Assembly: GCA_034111045.1 (NCBI GenBank)
Contig: JAWUYA010000001.1
Coordinates: 34,196-98,195, forward strand
DNA: 64,000 nucleotides
From: JALJPB01 sp034111045
GTDB lineage: Bacteria > Pseudomonadota > Gammaproteobacteria > Enterobacterales > Alteromonadaceae
Direction: 5' to 3'
Numbering within the stretch: the stretch's first letter is position 1; every line of letters begins with the position of its first letter. The notes under the pieces were generated by a model, which worked only from the letters and a program-made list of their open reading frames with translations, made no database searches and was not told the origin of the DNA. Both the position numbers and the translations under genes were made by a program. This document shows, one piece after another, positions 27,493 to 37,500 of the stretch.

Positions 27493-28591
27493 TTATAAAC
27501 CAGATTTTAAACTGGCTTCAATAAACTTGTCTAAATCACCGTCGAGTACCGCTTGAGTATTGCGATTTTCAACGCCTGTTCTTAAATCTTTAATACGGCT
27601 GTCATCTAATACATATGAGCGAATTTGACTGCCCCAACCAATATCTGATTTACCGTCTTCGAGTTGTTGTTTATCTGCATTTTGCTTTTGAATTTCTAAT
27701 TCATAAAGCTTCGCTTTTAATAACTTCATCGCCGTTGCACGATTTTTATGCTGTGAGCGATCACTTTGACATTGCACTACTGCACCTGTTGGTTCATGCG
27801 TAATACGAATTGCCGAGTCAGTTTTATTGACGTGCTGTCCACCTGCACCTGATGCACGATAAGTATCTATTCGTAAATCAGCAGGGTTAATATCGATTTC
27901 AATATTGTCATCAATCTCAGGATAAATAAACGCTGAGGCAAAAGAGGTATGACGACGGCCGCTGGAGTCAAAGGGTGATTTTCTGACTAAGCGATGAACG
28001 CCTGTTTCAGTTCGTAACCAACCATAGGCATATTCACCAGTATATTTAATGGTACACCCTTTAATACCTGCAACATCACCATCGGTGACTTCAATCGCTT
28101 GAGTTTGGTAACCATGGGCTTCACCCCATCTCAAGTACATCCGCATTAGCATTTCGGCCCAATCCTGTGCTTCAGTGCCTCCAGAGCCAGATTGAATATC
28201 TAAATAGCAGCTTGCGCTATCGTGTTCACCAGAAAACATTCGACGAAATTCGAGTTTTTCTAACACAACATCTAAAGCGTTTGCTTCAGATTCAGCTTCA
28301 TCAAAGGTTTCTTGGTCTTGCTCTTCAACCGCCAATTCAACTAATTCTTCTATATCGTTACAACCGAACTCTAATTCAACAATAGTATTAACAACCTCTT
28401 CAAGGGAGCTGCGTTCTTTGCCTAATGCTTGCGCCCGTTCAGGCTCATTCCACACATCCGGCAATTCTAATTCTCGACTCACTTCAACTAAACGTTCTGC
28501 TTTAACATCGTAGTCAAAGATACCCCCGAAGTAATAAGCTGCGTTCGCGAATTTCTTTTACTTTATTTAATACTGGATTTATTTCAAACAT
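27493..28591 (-). CDS. prfB: Peptide chain release factor 2, programmed +1 frameshift
   Basis: Releases peptides at UGA and UAA. The first frame starts at ATG 28591 (MFEINPVLNKVKEIRERSLL) and stops at an in-frame TGA at 28516-28514 after 25 codons. It is read through by a +1 shift at CTT-TGA-C, preceded by the internal Shine-Dalgarno GGGGG; the core reads GGGGGTATCTTTGAC. Frame 2 continues DYDVKAERLVEVS to the stop at 27493. The total of 365 residues equals E. coli RF2. The peptide-anticodon region contains SPF (RKSPFDSSG), and the GGQ motif is in RASGAGGQHVNKTDS. Annotation that ignores the shift would miss the N-terminus. Confidence 0.97.
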
Positions 28592-28612
28592 AAGTATGCA
28601 AATATAACCTTT

Positions 28613-28637
28613 AAAACACGCTATTTTATCGTGTTTT
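28613..28637 (-). terminator. Possible terminator between the FetB-like gene and prfB
   Basis: AAAACACG and CGTGTTTT pair perfectly around a nine-base loop. On the minus strand it follows the FetB-like gene, but only four T come after the stem; on the plus strand seven T follow. It may end transcription of the upstream gene or simply insulate prfB. Confidence 0.45.
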
Positions 28638-28707
28638 TTTCTAATCAAAAATAAGTGGAATAAAAACAGTCGAGAATTGTAGCTTAAAAATCGAGGTAAA
28701 TAAACGG

Positions 28708-29442
28708 CTAAGGGGCATTGCTTTGGCTTTTCAATTGAAAAGCTTTATCTTTAACTAATATAAGGAAAAGAGCAGAAGCGATGCCCGCAGAGGCAAATAT
28801 CATGCACATAACCATAATTTGATAGCGAACTGCAATAAATGGGGATACGCCTGATAATATCTGTCCTGTCATCATACCGGGAAGTGAAACAATACCCACT
28901 GCGAATAAAGCATTAATATTGGGTATCATCGATGTTTGAAATGCGGTATTTCTTGCCTCCTGATAACTAATCTTTTTTGATAATTCAGCATAAAAACGCT
29001 CACCAGACAAACTCACCGAATTAATACAACTGGCAAAAATCATTCCAGCAAGAGGTAATAATGTTTGGGGTTGATACCAAGGGCTAAGATTTAAAACACC
29101 TTGGGTGATAACTATAATGGTAAAAGCAGCACTGATCGATATTGAGATCATTGCACTTTTAACGAATTTTGTTTTGATGACAGGTAAGTTACTCAGCGCA
29201 ATCCAACTAGAAAACAACACCATGACGACTAATATAAAACCCACTAACCAAGCGCTATCGGATTCAAAAATATAAACTAATACATAACCAACCAATAAGA
29301 GTTGCACTAACATGCGAGATATTGCAATCATTGCCCTTTGGCTATTTAAAGACCATTTAGCCAAAATAAAAAGCACTACAGTGACAGGAATAAACGCATA
29401 AGCAAGATTTTGCAGGGAAATGGTATTTATTGTCTGGTCCAT
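28708..29442 (-). CDS. FetB/YbbM-type (UPF0014) membrane permease
   Basis: 244 residues with about seven transmembrane segments (for example 10-28, 36-55, 60-80, 93-113, 123-140, 189-208 and 216-238). The family signature SLPGMMTGQILSGVSPFIAVRYQI is intact, as is GERFYAEL. In E. coli FetB works with the ATPase FetA to export iron. No fetA-like ATPase is adjacent here. It is 17 bases after recJ on the same strand, inserted between the usually neighbouring recJ and prfB, and so is probably cotranscribed with dsbC-recJ. The substrate is inferred from homology only. Confidence 0.8.
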   Translation of the reverse strand: MDQTINTISLQNLAYAFIPVTVVLFILAKWSLNSQRAMIAISRMLVQLLLVGYVLVYIFESDSAWLVGFILVVMVLFSSWIALSNLPVIKTKFVKSAMISISISAAFTIIVITQGVLNLSPWYQPQTLLPLAGMIFASCINSVSLSGERFYAELSKKISYQEARNTAFQTSMIPNINALFAVGIVSLPGMMTGQILSGVSPFIAVRYQIMVMCMIFASAGIASALFLILVKDKAFQLKSQSNAP

Positions 29443-29459
29443 GCTTTTTCCTAAGTTTT

Positions 29460-31208
29460 TTAGTTGTAAACTGTTGTAATGCTTTCAACCATTAATTGTA
29501 CCGTCCGTTTTCCTCTAAATTCATTAACATCAAGACGATATGCTAGATGTACTTTATTTTCTTTAGCATTAGGCCAAGCCTTGATATCAACATTAAAGGC
29601 GATACCATCAAATAGTTGACCTTGCTTTTGGACAACTATTTTCAAGTGTTTTTCACCCACAATACGCTGCTGTACTAAGACAAACTGATCATCAAACAAA
29701 GGTTCTGAAAAATTTTGTCCCCAGGGACCACAGTCTCTAACCATCTCAGCAAAGTCTAAGGTCATCTCATTAACTGTTAACTCACCATCAGATAAAATAA
29801 CGCCGGTGAGATCTTCTTCTTTTAACCACTGAGCTGAAAGCTCATTAAAAATGGTTTGAAACCGTTGAAAGTTTTCCGACTTAATGGATAAACCAGCAGC
29901 CATGGCATGACCACCAAATTTCATAATTAAATCAGGTTGTAACGTTGAGATATGTTCAAGTAGGTCTCGAATATGTAACCCTGGAATAGAACGGGCAGAA
30001 CCTTTGATTTCTCTCCCCTTATGATCATCTTCTTCGTCTTTAGCAGCGGCAAAAACAATACTCGGTCGATGAAATTTCTCTTTTAGCCTACCTGCTACAA
30101 TACCAATAACCCCTTGATGCCAGTCTTGCTGAAAAAGGGCAATAGCATTAGGAAGATTTTGATCATCAAAAGCGAGTTTTTTTAAAATATTTTCAGCTTC
30201 AAATTGCATACCTTGTTCAATGTCACGTCGAGATTTATTTAAATCATCAAGCTCTGCTGCCATTAGCCGCGCTGAGATCATATCTTTTGCTAACAGACAA
30301 TTAATGCCCAAAGACATATCATCAAGACGCCCTGCGGCGTTAATTCTTGGACCAAGGGAGAAACCGAAATCGCTGGCCACTAAACGCTGCTGATTTCTCC
30401 CTGATATTTCAATTAACGCTTGAATACCTGGGCGTGTTTGCCCTGCCCGGATCCGTTTCAGCCCTTGCTCTACTAATATGCGGTTATTGGTATCAAGAGA
30501 AACAACATCGGCGACTGTCCCTAATGCAACTAAGTCTAATAATGTCGCTAAATTAGGTTCTGTTATTTGTTTTTCTTTAAACCAATTGATATCACGCAAA
30601 TATTTTCGCATCGCCAACATGAAGTAAAAAGCAACGCCAACACCTGCCAGTGATTTACTGGCAAATGAGCAATCATTTTGATTAGGGTTGACAATGGCAT
30701 CAGCAATAGGTAACGATTTACCTGGCAAGTGATGGTCGGTAATAATAACTTGTAAACCTAGTGCTTTGGCTCGTTTGACGCCCGCCAAACAACTAATACC
30801 ATTATCAACCGTAATTAATAATTGGGCTCCTTGGCTCGCAGCAATTTCGACAATTTCAGGTGTTAATCCATAACCATATTCAAAACGATTAGGTACTAAA
30901 AAGTGATGATTAGTACTACCTAACGCCGTCAATGCCTCCATCATTAATGCCGTACTTGTTGCCCCATCGGCATCAAAGTCTCCAATAACAAAAGTACTCA
31001 CATTATTGACTAGCGCTTGATATAAAACCTGACACGCTTGATCAAGCCCAATTAATGAATCAATAGCATGTAATTGAGCAACTTTCAGATCTAGCTCTTG
31101 AGCTGAGCCAACACCTCGAGAGGCATATATTTGTTTAATTGTCGGATGGAGATCATTGGGGAGATGGCTATCGATAACCATTTGTCGACGAACAATATTC
31201 TTTTGCAA
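29460..31208 (-). CDS. recJ: Single-strand 5'-3' exonuclease RecJ
   Basis: DHH-family Mn2+ exonuclease in RecF repair, mismatch repair and base excision. 582 residues. Motifs are intact: GDFDADGATST (I), TVDNGIS (II), TDHHLPG (III, DHH) and NPNQNDC; the DHHA1 region has GRINAAGRLDD and MKFGGHAMAAG. The start is TTG at 31208, supported by GAGGA seven bases upstream and by alignment of MQKNIVRRQMVID with the E. coli N-terminus; a later ATG at codon 10 would shorten it. It follows dsbC by 69 bases, as in the conserved xerD-dsbC-recJ run, though xerD is absent here. Confidence 0.94.
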   Translation of the reverse strand: MQKNIVRRQMVIDSHLPNDLHPTIKQIYASRGVGSAQELDLKVAQLHAIDSLIGLDQACQVLYQALVNNVSTFVIGDFDADGATSTALMMEALTALGSTNHHFLVPNRFEYGYGLTPEIVEIAASQGAQLLITVDNGISCLAGVKRAKALGLQVIITDHHLPGKSLPIADAIVNPNQNDCSFASKSLAGVGVAFYFMLAMRKYLRDINWFKEKQITEPNLATLLDLVALGTVADVVSLDTNNRILVEQGLKRIRAGQTRPGIQALIEISGRNQQRLVASDFGFSLGPRINAAGRLDDMSLGINCLLAKDMISARLMAAELDDLNKSRRDIEQGMQFEAENILKKLAFDDQNLPNAIALFQQDWHQGVIGIVAGRLKEKFHRPSIVFAAAKDEEDDHKGREIKGSARSIPGLHIRDLLEHISTLQPDLIMKFGGHAMAAGLSIKSENFQRFQTIFNELSAQWLKEEDLTGVILSDGELTVNEMTLDFAEMVRDCGPWGQNFSEPLFDDQFVLVQQRIVGEKHLKIVVQKQGQLFDGIAFNVDIKAWPNAKENKVHLAYRLDVNEFRGKRTVQLMVESITTVYN

Positions 31209-31277
31209 TGCTATTCCTCAGAATTAGGATAAATGCCGCTAAATATGACATTGAGTTTGAACTCGACCGTGAATATA

Positions 31278-32084
31278 TTACATATTATCTAACATTTCAG
31301 ATAATTTCGCAGGGTCTTGATAACCAGGGATCATCATGCCATTTTCAAAAATAATGGCTGGCGTTGAATTAATGCCAATTTGACGGGCAAAATTAAATTG
31401 ATCTTCAAGCTTCTTATCACAAATTCTATGAGCAACAGTTGAACCGGCTTTGGCTTTAGTCAAGGCTTTATTTGGATTTTCACTACACCAAATAGAACGA
31501 AGATCTTGAAAACCTTGAGACAGCTCACCACTGCTGTCATATATTCCTGAACGAGGATAAGGTAAATATCTGACCGTAATACCCTTGGCATTATACTCAT
31601 CCATCTGTTGATGTAATTTACGACAATAGCCACAAGTAATATCGGTAAATACCGTGACAACATGCTTTTCATTTTTCGCTGGATAGACAATCATCTCACT
31701 TTCAAATTTGGCTATACCCCCTAGACGAATTTTGGACAAACTCGCATCAGCTAAATTTGTTACCGTTTCCCCCACTTGATAAACTTTACCTTGAATAAAG
31801 AAATCGCCATCATGACTAGCGTAAAATAAACCTTGGTCAGTAATAACTAAAGCAATACCAGGTAAAACCGTATCAATAACCTCTGTGACGGTTAATCCTA
31901 ATGAGCTCTTAAGTTTTCTTTTTAAGAGTGCAGCATCTAAAGTTGACTCGCTTGATTGAACGACAGCCTGCGCTGGGGAATGAGTAGAAACCGAATCATC
32001 AGCAAAAACATAAAACAGAGAAAAACAACTAATTATACTTGTTAAAATAATCGTGTAATTTTTTTTAAATTTGAATTTAAACAT
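31278..32084 (-). CDS. dsbC: Thiol:disulfide interchange protein DsbC
   Basis: Periplasmic disulfide isomerase. From the ATG at 32084, preceded by TGGA, it is 268 residues; the open frame reaches a TTG five codons earlier. A signal peptide (hydrophobic stretch with IILTSIISCFSLFYVFA) ends near ADDSV. An N-terminal dimerisation domain (about 50-120) precedes the thioredoxin-fold domain with CGYC at about 151-154 and the cis-proline loop NSTPAI. It is divergent from fldB, and the gene after it is recJ. Confidence 0.94.
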   Translation of the reverse strand: MFKFKFKKNYTIILTSIISCFSLFYVFADDSVSTHSPAQAVVQSSESTLDAALLKRKLKSSLGLTVTEVIDTVLPGIALVITDQGLFYASHDGDFFIQGKVYQVGETVTNLADASLSKIRLGGIAKFESEMIVYPAKNEKHVVTVFTDITCGYCRKLHQQMDEYNAKGITVRYLPYPRSGIYDSSGELSQGFQDLRSIWCSENPNKALTKAKAGSTVAHRICDKKLEDQFNFARQIGINSTPAIIFENGMMIPGYQDPAKLSEMLDNM

Positions 32085-32300
32085 CAAAACATCCAGCAAT
32101 AAATCAATAAAAATGTTAAAAGGTCAGTATTAACTCGACCAAGTAATATGTATCTCCATTGCAGCTTAGCATGTTTAATAATAGATACACTGACTAAATT
32201 GTTCTAACATTTAACATTTAAGCACTTTTGAAAGTAGCACCTAGCTTAATGCTTCTGTTAAACTCTAATCAAATTTTGTTAACGTTTAAATTCTCCCCCT

Positions 32301-32834
32301 ATGAAAATTGGTTTGTTCTTTGGCTCAACAACTTGTTACACAGAAATGGTTGCAGAAAAAATTCAAGAAGCATTCGCTCATTACAATGGTTTTGAAGTTG
32401 TGCTTCACAATATCAAAAGTGATGCCTTGTCTTTATGCCAAGAATATGATTTTTTACTCTTTGGTATTTCTACTTGGGATTACGGTGAATTACAAGAGGA
32501 TTGGGAGTCAAGTTGGGAAGAAGTTTCACAGCTTGAATTATCAGGAAAAATGGTGGCTTTATATGGCATGGGCGATCAAATCGGTTACAGTGAGTGGTTT
32601 CAAGATGCCTTGGGTATGTTACATGAGCAACTGTTACCCACTGAAGCTTATATCACCGGATATTGGCCCAATATTGGTTATGAGTTTATTAGCTCTAAAG
32701 CATTAACAACAGATCAACAATATTTTGTTGGCTTATCACTTGATGATGAGAGTCAATATCAGCTTACTGATGAACGCATAGTACAATGGGTTAAAAGTAT
32801 ACATGATGAAATCAAAGAGATTTTAGCCACATAA
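32301..32834 (+). CDS. fldB: Flavodoxin FldB
   Basis: FMN electron carrier. 177 residues, with the phosphate-binding loop FFGSTTCYTEMVAEKIQ near the N-terminus; the STTCYTE form is typical of FldB and not FldA. FMN-contacting loops STWDYGELQEDWE and GMGDQIGYSEWFQDAL are present. It is divergent from dsbC. In E. coli fldB is divergent from xerD-dsbC-recJ; here the same geometry is kept without xerD. Expression in E. coli responds to redox stress; no SoxS site was identified here. Confidence 0.92.
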   Translation: MKIGLFFGSTTCYTEMVAEKIQEAFAHYNGFEVVLHNIKSDALSLCQEYDFLLFGISTWDYGELQEDWESSWEEVSQLELSGKMVALYGMGDQIGYSEWFQDALGMLHEQLLPTEAYITGYWPNIGYEFISSKALTTDQQYFVGLSLDDESQYQLTDERIVQWVKSIHDEIKEILAT

Positions 32835-32885
32835 TTTAACTATATGTAGTGATGATTGATTTAGATTACCGTATAATTTGCCTAC

Positions 32886-32911
32886 AAATCGGTATCAGCC
32901 GATACCAATTT
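32886..32911. promoter_or_regulatory. Inverted repeat upstream of srmB
   Basis: AAATCGGTATC, four-base loop AGCC, GATACCAATTT form 11-bp arms with one mismatch, ending 34 bases before the srmB ATG. It may be an operator, an RNA hairpin in the 5' leader, or a dispersed repeat. No family is recognised. Confidence 0.55.
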
Positions 32912-32944
32912 AAATCACCTAATTAGTGAAGGATAGTCGAAAGT

Positions 32945-34183
32945 ATGTTTGAGCAGTTTGATCTTGACTCTGAATTATTGGCCGCAGTACAAAAAATTGG
33001 TTATAAAAAGCCAACCTCAATTCAAGAATTAGTCATTCCTGAGGCAATGGCGGGCAAAGATGTTTTAGCGTCCGCACCAACAGGTACAGGTAAAACCGCC
33101 TCATTTTTACTGCCGATTGCCCAACATCTACTTGATTACCCAAGAACAAGTCCAGGGTTTCCACGAGTGCTCATTCTTACTCCTACCCGTGAACTTGCCA
33201 TGCAAATTGGTGAAGACAGCCAACAATTAACTCAATTAACGAAAATTAAAACGGGTGTAATTACTGGCGGCGTAAACTACGGTAGTCATAGCGATATTCT
33301 TACCAGTACCACGGATATTTTAGTCGCAACCCCAGGACGATTATTAGAATACATAGAAAATGAACAATTTGATGCACGTGAAATCGAGATTTTAGTACTT
33401 GATGAAGCAGATCGCATGTTAGACATGGGCTTTAGTGAAAGTATTAATCGTATAGTCGCAGAGGCTCGATGGCGCAAACAAACCATGTTGTTTTCTGCTA
33501 CCCTAGAAAGTGCTGGCGTTAGTCGTTTTGCTCGCGAAGTATTAACTGAGCCTGTTTTTTTAGAGTCAAATCCGTCTCGTAAAGAAAAAGCAAAAACCCA
33601 TCAATGGTTACATCTCGCTGATAATTTTGACCATAAACTTGAGCTTTTATACAAGATTCTCAAGCAAGAGGATGTCACTCGAGCTGTGGTGTTTGCTAAT
33701 AAAAGAGAAACCGTACAAACACTCTCAGGTAAATTATACGCTCAAGAGTTACCTTGTGTATGGCTTGAAGGTAAAATGCAGCAAGATAAGCGCAATACCG
33801 CCATAGAACGATTAAAAAATGGGAAGGTCAATATTTTAGTGGCTACTGATGTGGCCGCTCGTGGTTTGGACATTGATGATATTAGCCATGTGATTAACTT
33901 TGATATGCCACGTAAAGTGGATGTTTATATTCATCGTATTGGACGCACGGGAAGAGCTGGCAATAAAGGTACCGCACTATCATTAGTTGAAGCGCATGAC
34001 ATGCCAGTTATTGCTAAAATAGAACGTTTTCAAGATGAACGTTTTCCAAGACGTGTGGTTGAAGGTTTACGACCAAAAAATAAAGAATCTCGTGTTGCAA
34101 TGAAAAAGCCCAAAATCAAACGCACTACGTCACAGAAAAAAGCCAAGGCTAAAAAACAAACTAAAAAATCAGCAAAAAAATGA
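32945..34183 (+). CDS. srmB: ATP-dependent RNA helicase SrmB
   Basis: DEAD-box helicase of 50S subunit assembly, notable at low temperature. 412 residues. It has the Q motif (YKKPTSIQELVIP), motif I APTGTGKT, Ia PTRELAMQ, II DEADRMLDMGF, III SATLE, and IV-VI with VATDVAARGLDI and HRIGRTGRAG. The SrmB type is supported by TRWRKQ-like EARWRKQTMLFSATLES, SRKEKAKTHQWLHLAD and the NPS motif; the length is near E. coli SrmB (444). A short Lys/Arg-rich tail (residues 375-412) replaces the longer E. coli one. Confidence 0.92.
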   Translation: MFEQFDLDSELLAAVQKIGYKKPTSIQELVIPEAMAGKDVLASAPTGTGKTASFLLPIAQHLLDYPRTSPGFPRVLILTPTRELAMQIGEDSQQLTQLTKIKTGVITGGVNYGSHSDILTSTTDILVATPGRLLEYIENEQFDAREIEILVLDEADRMLDMGFSESINRIVAEARWRKQTMLFSATLESAGVSRFAREVLTEPVFLESNPSRKEKAKTHQWLHLADNFDHKLELLYKILKQEDVTRAVVFANKRETVQTLSGKLYAQELPCVWLEGKMQQDKRNTAIERLKNGKVNILVATDVAARGLDIDDISHVINFDMPRKVDVYIHRIGRTGRAGNKGTALSLVEAHDMPVIAKIERFQDERFPRRVVEGLRPKNKESRVAMKKPKIKRTTSQKKAKAKKQTKKSAKK

Positions 34184-34413
34184 AAGCAATAGTATAAATA
34201 TTGCATATAAATCATTTCATCTATTAAATTTAAACCTTTGCATCAGTGCGTTATATTGATAATTCACTGATAACTCACACTTCCTATCCTTGGGTTGTTC
34301 AAGCGCCGTTCTCTTACGCTAGTACATTAAAATACAACAATAAAGATGTAAATTGCCGATTAAATCCGAATCATCTACTACAATATTAATTATGTGTAGT
34401 TTTGAGCTATGGA

Positions 34414-34427
34414 TTCATTCGAATGAA
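34414..34427. promoter_or_regulatory. 14-bp perfect palindrome in a 375-bp spacer
   Basis: TTCATTCGAATGAA lies in the 34184-34558 spacer, 132 bases before the ATG of the large sensor kinase. It has the look of a dimer operator. The rest of the spacer is AT-rich; I see no gene in it. Confidence 0.45.
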
Positions 34428-34558
34428 AGTATGTGAAGAAATATTTTTACTTAAAACTAAAATCATTGTCAAAAAACGCCACTTTCTCACGTTGAAATTT
34501 ACCTGTCCCATTAGTTATCACAATATAAAAAATTGTCTTTCAATATTAAGAATTACAT

Positions 34559-37500
34559 ATGGAATTTACTGACAAAATCAACATTTTGTCATCCCCCAAC
34601 AATGACAAAAAATCGTCGTTTCAAAACCGTTTACTTCGCTGGTTTGTAGTTATCACTATTATTCCACTCCCCTTTATTTTTTGGTTTAGCTATCAGCAAA
34701 ATAAAGAAAGTTTAATTGAGACGGAAATCACTTCATTAAAAAAAGCAGCTTTAATCAATAAAAAAATCATTTCTCGTTGGTTTGACTATCGTTTTATCGA
34801 CATAAAAGTTCAAGCTAAAAACCAAAATAATATCAAAATAATGCTTGAATTAGCTCAAGATTGGAGACGCAGTAACCAGTCATTATCAGATTATGTAAAA
34901 AGTGATGATTGGGCGAACATTAATAACAAATTAAGTGATGAACTATTGAAAAAAACAAAACGATATGACTATATTTATGACTTTTACTTGATTGATAAAT
35001 ATGGAAATATATTACTAAACCTATCACAAGAATCAGATCTTGGCACTAACATTATCAGTAAAAAACATAACAATACCCTCTTTGCAAAGACAGTGCAGCA
35101 AACATTAACCACAGGCGAAACATTATTTTCAGATATAGAAAGGTACACCCCATCAAATAATGCACCTTTTGGATTTATGACAACGCCATTAATCAATGCT
35201 GCGGGTAAATCTATTGGCGTATTTGCCCTTCAAATCAAACTGGATCGTATTTATAGGTTACTGGACAATGTCTCTTTAACATCTGTAATGCATTATGTCG
35301 TCAACGAAAACGCTCAATTGCAAACGCCCATTCGTGGTAATTGGCAGCAAGCTCTGAATCAAACCATTTATAAAAAAATAGACATATGGCAGCAAGAAAA
35401 AATAAAACAAAAAACAAAAAACGATATATCAAGTACTGCAAATGAATACATTGGCATAGAAAAAAACAAAGTCATAGGTATTCATCAAACCATAAAAACC
35501 GGCAATATTTATTGGTTATTAATCAGTGAAGTTAATTCTGAAGATGCATTCTCTGAACTCGATGGACTAACTAAATCAACCTTGCTTTTACTCATTGTCA
35601 CTGCTTTGATTATTATAAGCATTGCCGCAGTTTTAGCAAAAATAATTACTAGGCCTATTAAAATATTGGCCAACAAAATTGTCAAAATTGCTTATGGTGA
35701 AAATAGCTTACCAATAAAAAAAACGAAAAATGATGAAATTGGTCAACTAACCGATGCCTTTAATTTCATGTTAAAAACTCGGCAACAGCAACAGAATGAA
35801 CTTAAAGAAAAGGCCAAGCAACTGACATTAGTCGTTGATACTACGGGTGTTGGAATTTGGGATTGGAACTTAATAACAGGTAAAGTTGAATGTAATCAGC
35901 ATTGGTTCGCAATGTTAGGTTACCAAAAAGCAGAGTTACAACCTTTTTCTATCGATACTTGGACGAATTTATTGCACCCTGATGATTTGACTACAGCAAA
36001 AATTTTAATTGAAAATTACTTTTCTAACGCGAGTACTCACTATACATTTGAGTTACGAATGAAGCATAAATCAGGTCACTGGATATGGCTACGCGATAGT
36101 GGGAAATTAATAGAGCGAACCAAAGAAGGTAAGCCTAAACGAATGTTTGGTATAGCTTTAGATATAAGCGAAAAAAGAAATACAGAGTCAAATCTAGCAC
36201 GTAGTGAAGTTTTTGCTCAAGGCATATTTAATTCTGTTGCCGACGGTATTATCAATATTGATACGCACGGCGCGATTCAAACATTTAACCCTGCGGCTGA
36301 AAAAATGTATGGTTATAGTCAGGAAGAACTCAAAGGCAAAAACATCACCAATATCATGCCGCCGGCCTATCATCAACCACATAAAAAAGGATTAAAAAAT
36401 TATATAGCAACTAAAAAAGCTAACATTCTTAATCGTCCAGTAGAAGTAGAAGGCTTAAGAAAAGATGGTTCTATTTTTCCCCTTGAGTTAACGGTGTCTC
36501 AAGTTAATATTGGTGACGAAATTTACTTTACCTCAGTTTCTCGTGATATAACGTTGCGCCAGCAACAGGGGGAAAAACAACAAAAACTTTATCAAAGCAC
36601 TAAAGTGAAGTTGTTAGTCTCTAATGCGCTATCACAAGCAACGTCATTAACTCAAAAAATAGGTGATGCTATTGATGAGTTATTTATATTAGATGACTTA
36701 ACGCTGCAATCTAAAGGTGGTTTGTTTTTATTGCCCCTCAACTCATCAGAACTTTATTTATGTACAACTAAGGGAAAATTCATTAAAGATTTTCTGATAA
36801 ATGAAGATATAAATAGTTTATGCGAAGAGTCCGCTCAATCTTTTGAAATCATTATTCGGAATGACCGCGCTTACGATCACGGCAAAACAAGTAGTACTTC
36901 ACCAAAAAAATCAAATGGCTATTATATAATCCCGCTTATTGATTATGCTGAAAACATGTCTGTGGTTCTTGGCACTTTATTTCTGTATACCGATATAAAC
37001 CCCGATGCTAGTGAAGATTGTTTGATTTTGTTAAAAGAGATTGGTGCATTGTTCAGCACTTGTATCATTCAAGAAAACGCTCGCAGCATGTTAAAGGAAG
37101 CATCTAGAACTGCAGACCAGAATAGTCGACTCAAAAGTGAATTTCTAGCAAGTATGAGTCACGAAATACGCACACCCATGAATGGCGTTTTGGGCATGTT
37201 GGGCTTGTTACTTAACAGCGGTCTTAATTCCGAGCAAACTCACAAAGCAAGTTTAGCAAAATCAAGTGCAGAGTCTTTATTAACATTGATAAACGATATA
37301 TTAGACGTTTCTAAAGTTGAAGCTGGAAAAATGTCATTAGAATATTTTGATTTCAACTTACGCAGCATGTTGGCGGAAGTTGCAGAATCTATGGCACTCA
37401 AAGCTCAAGATAAAGGGTTAGAAGTTATTTTAGATATTACTGAAGTTGAACAATCTATGGTGAAAGGAGATAAAGGTAGGATCAGACAAATTTTAACTAA

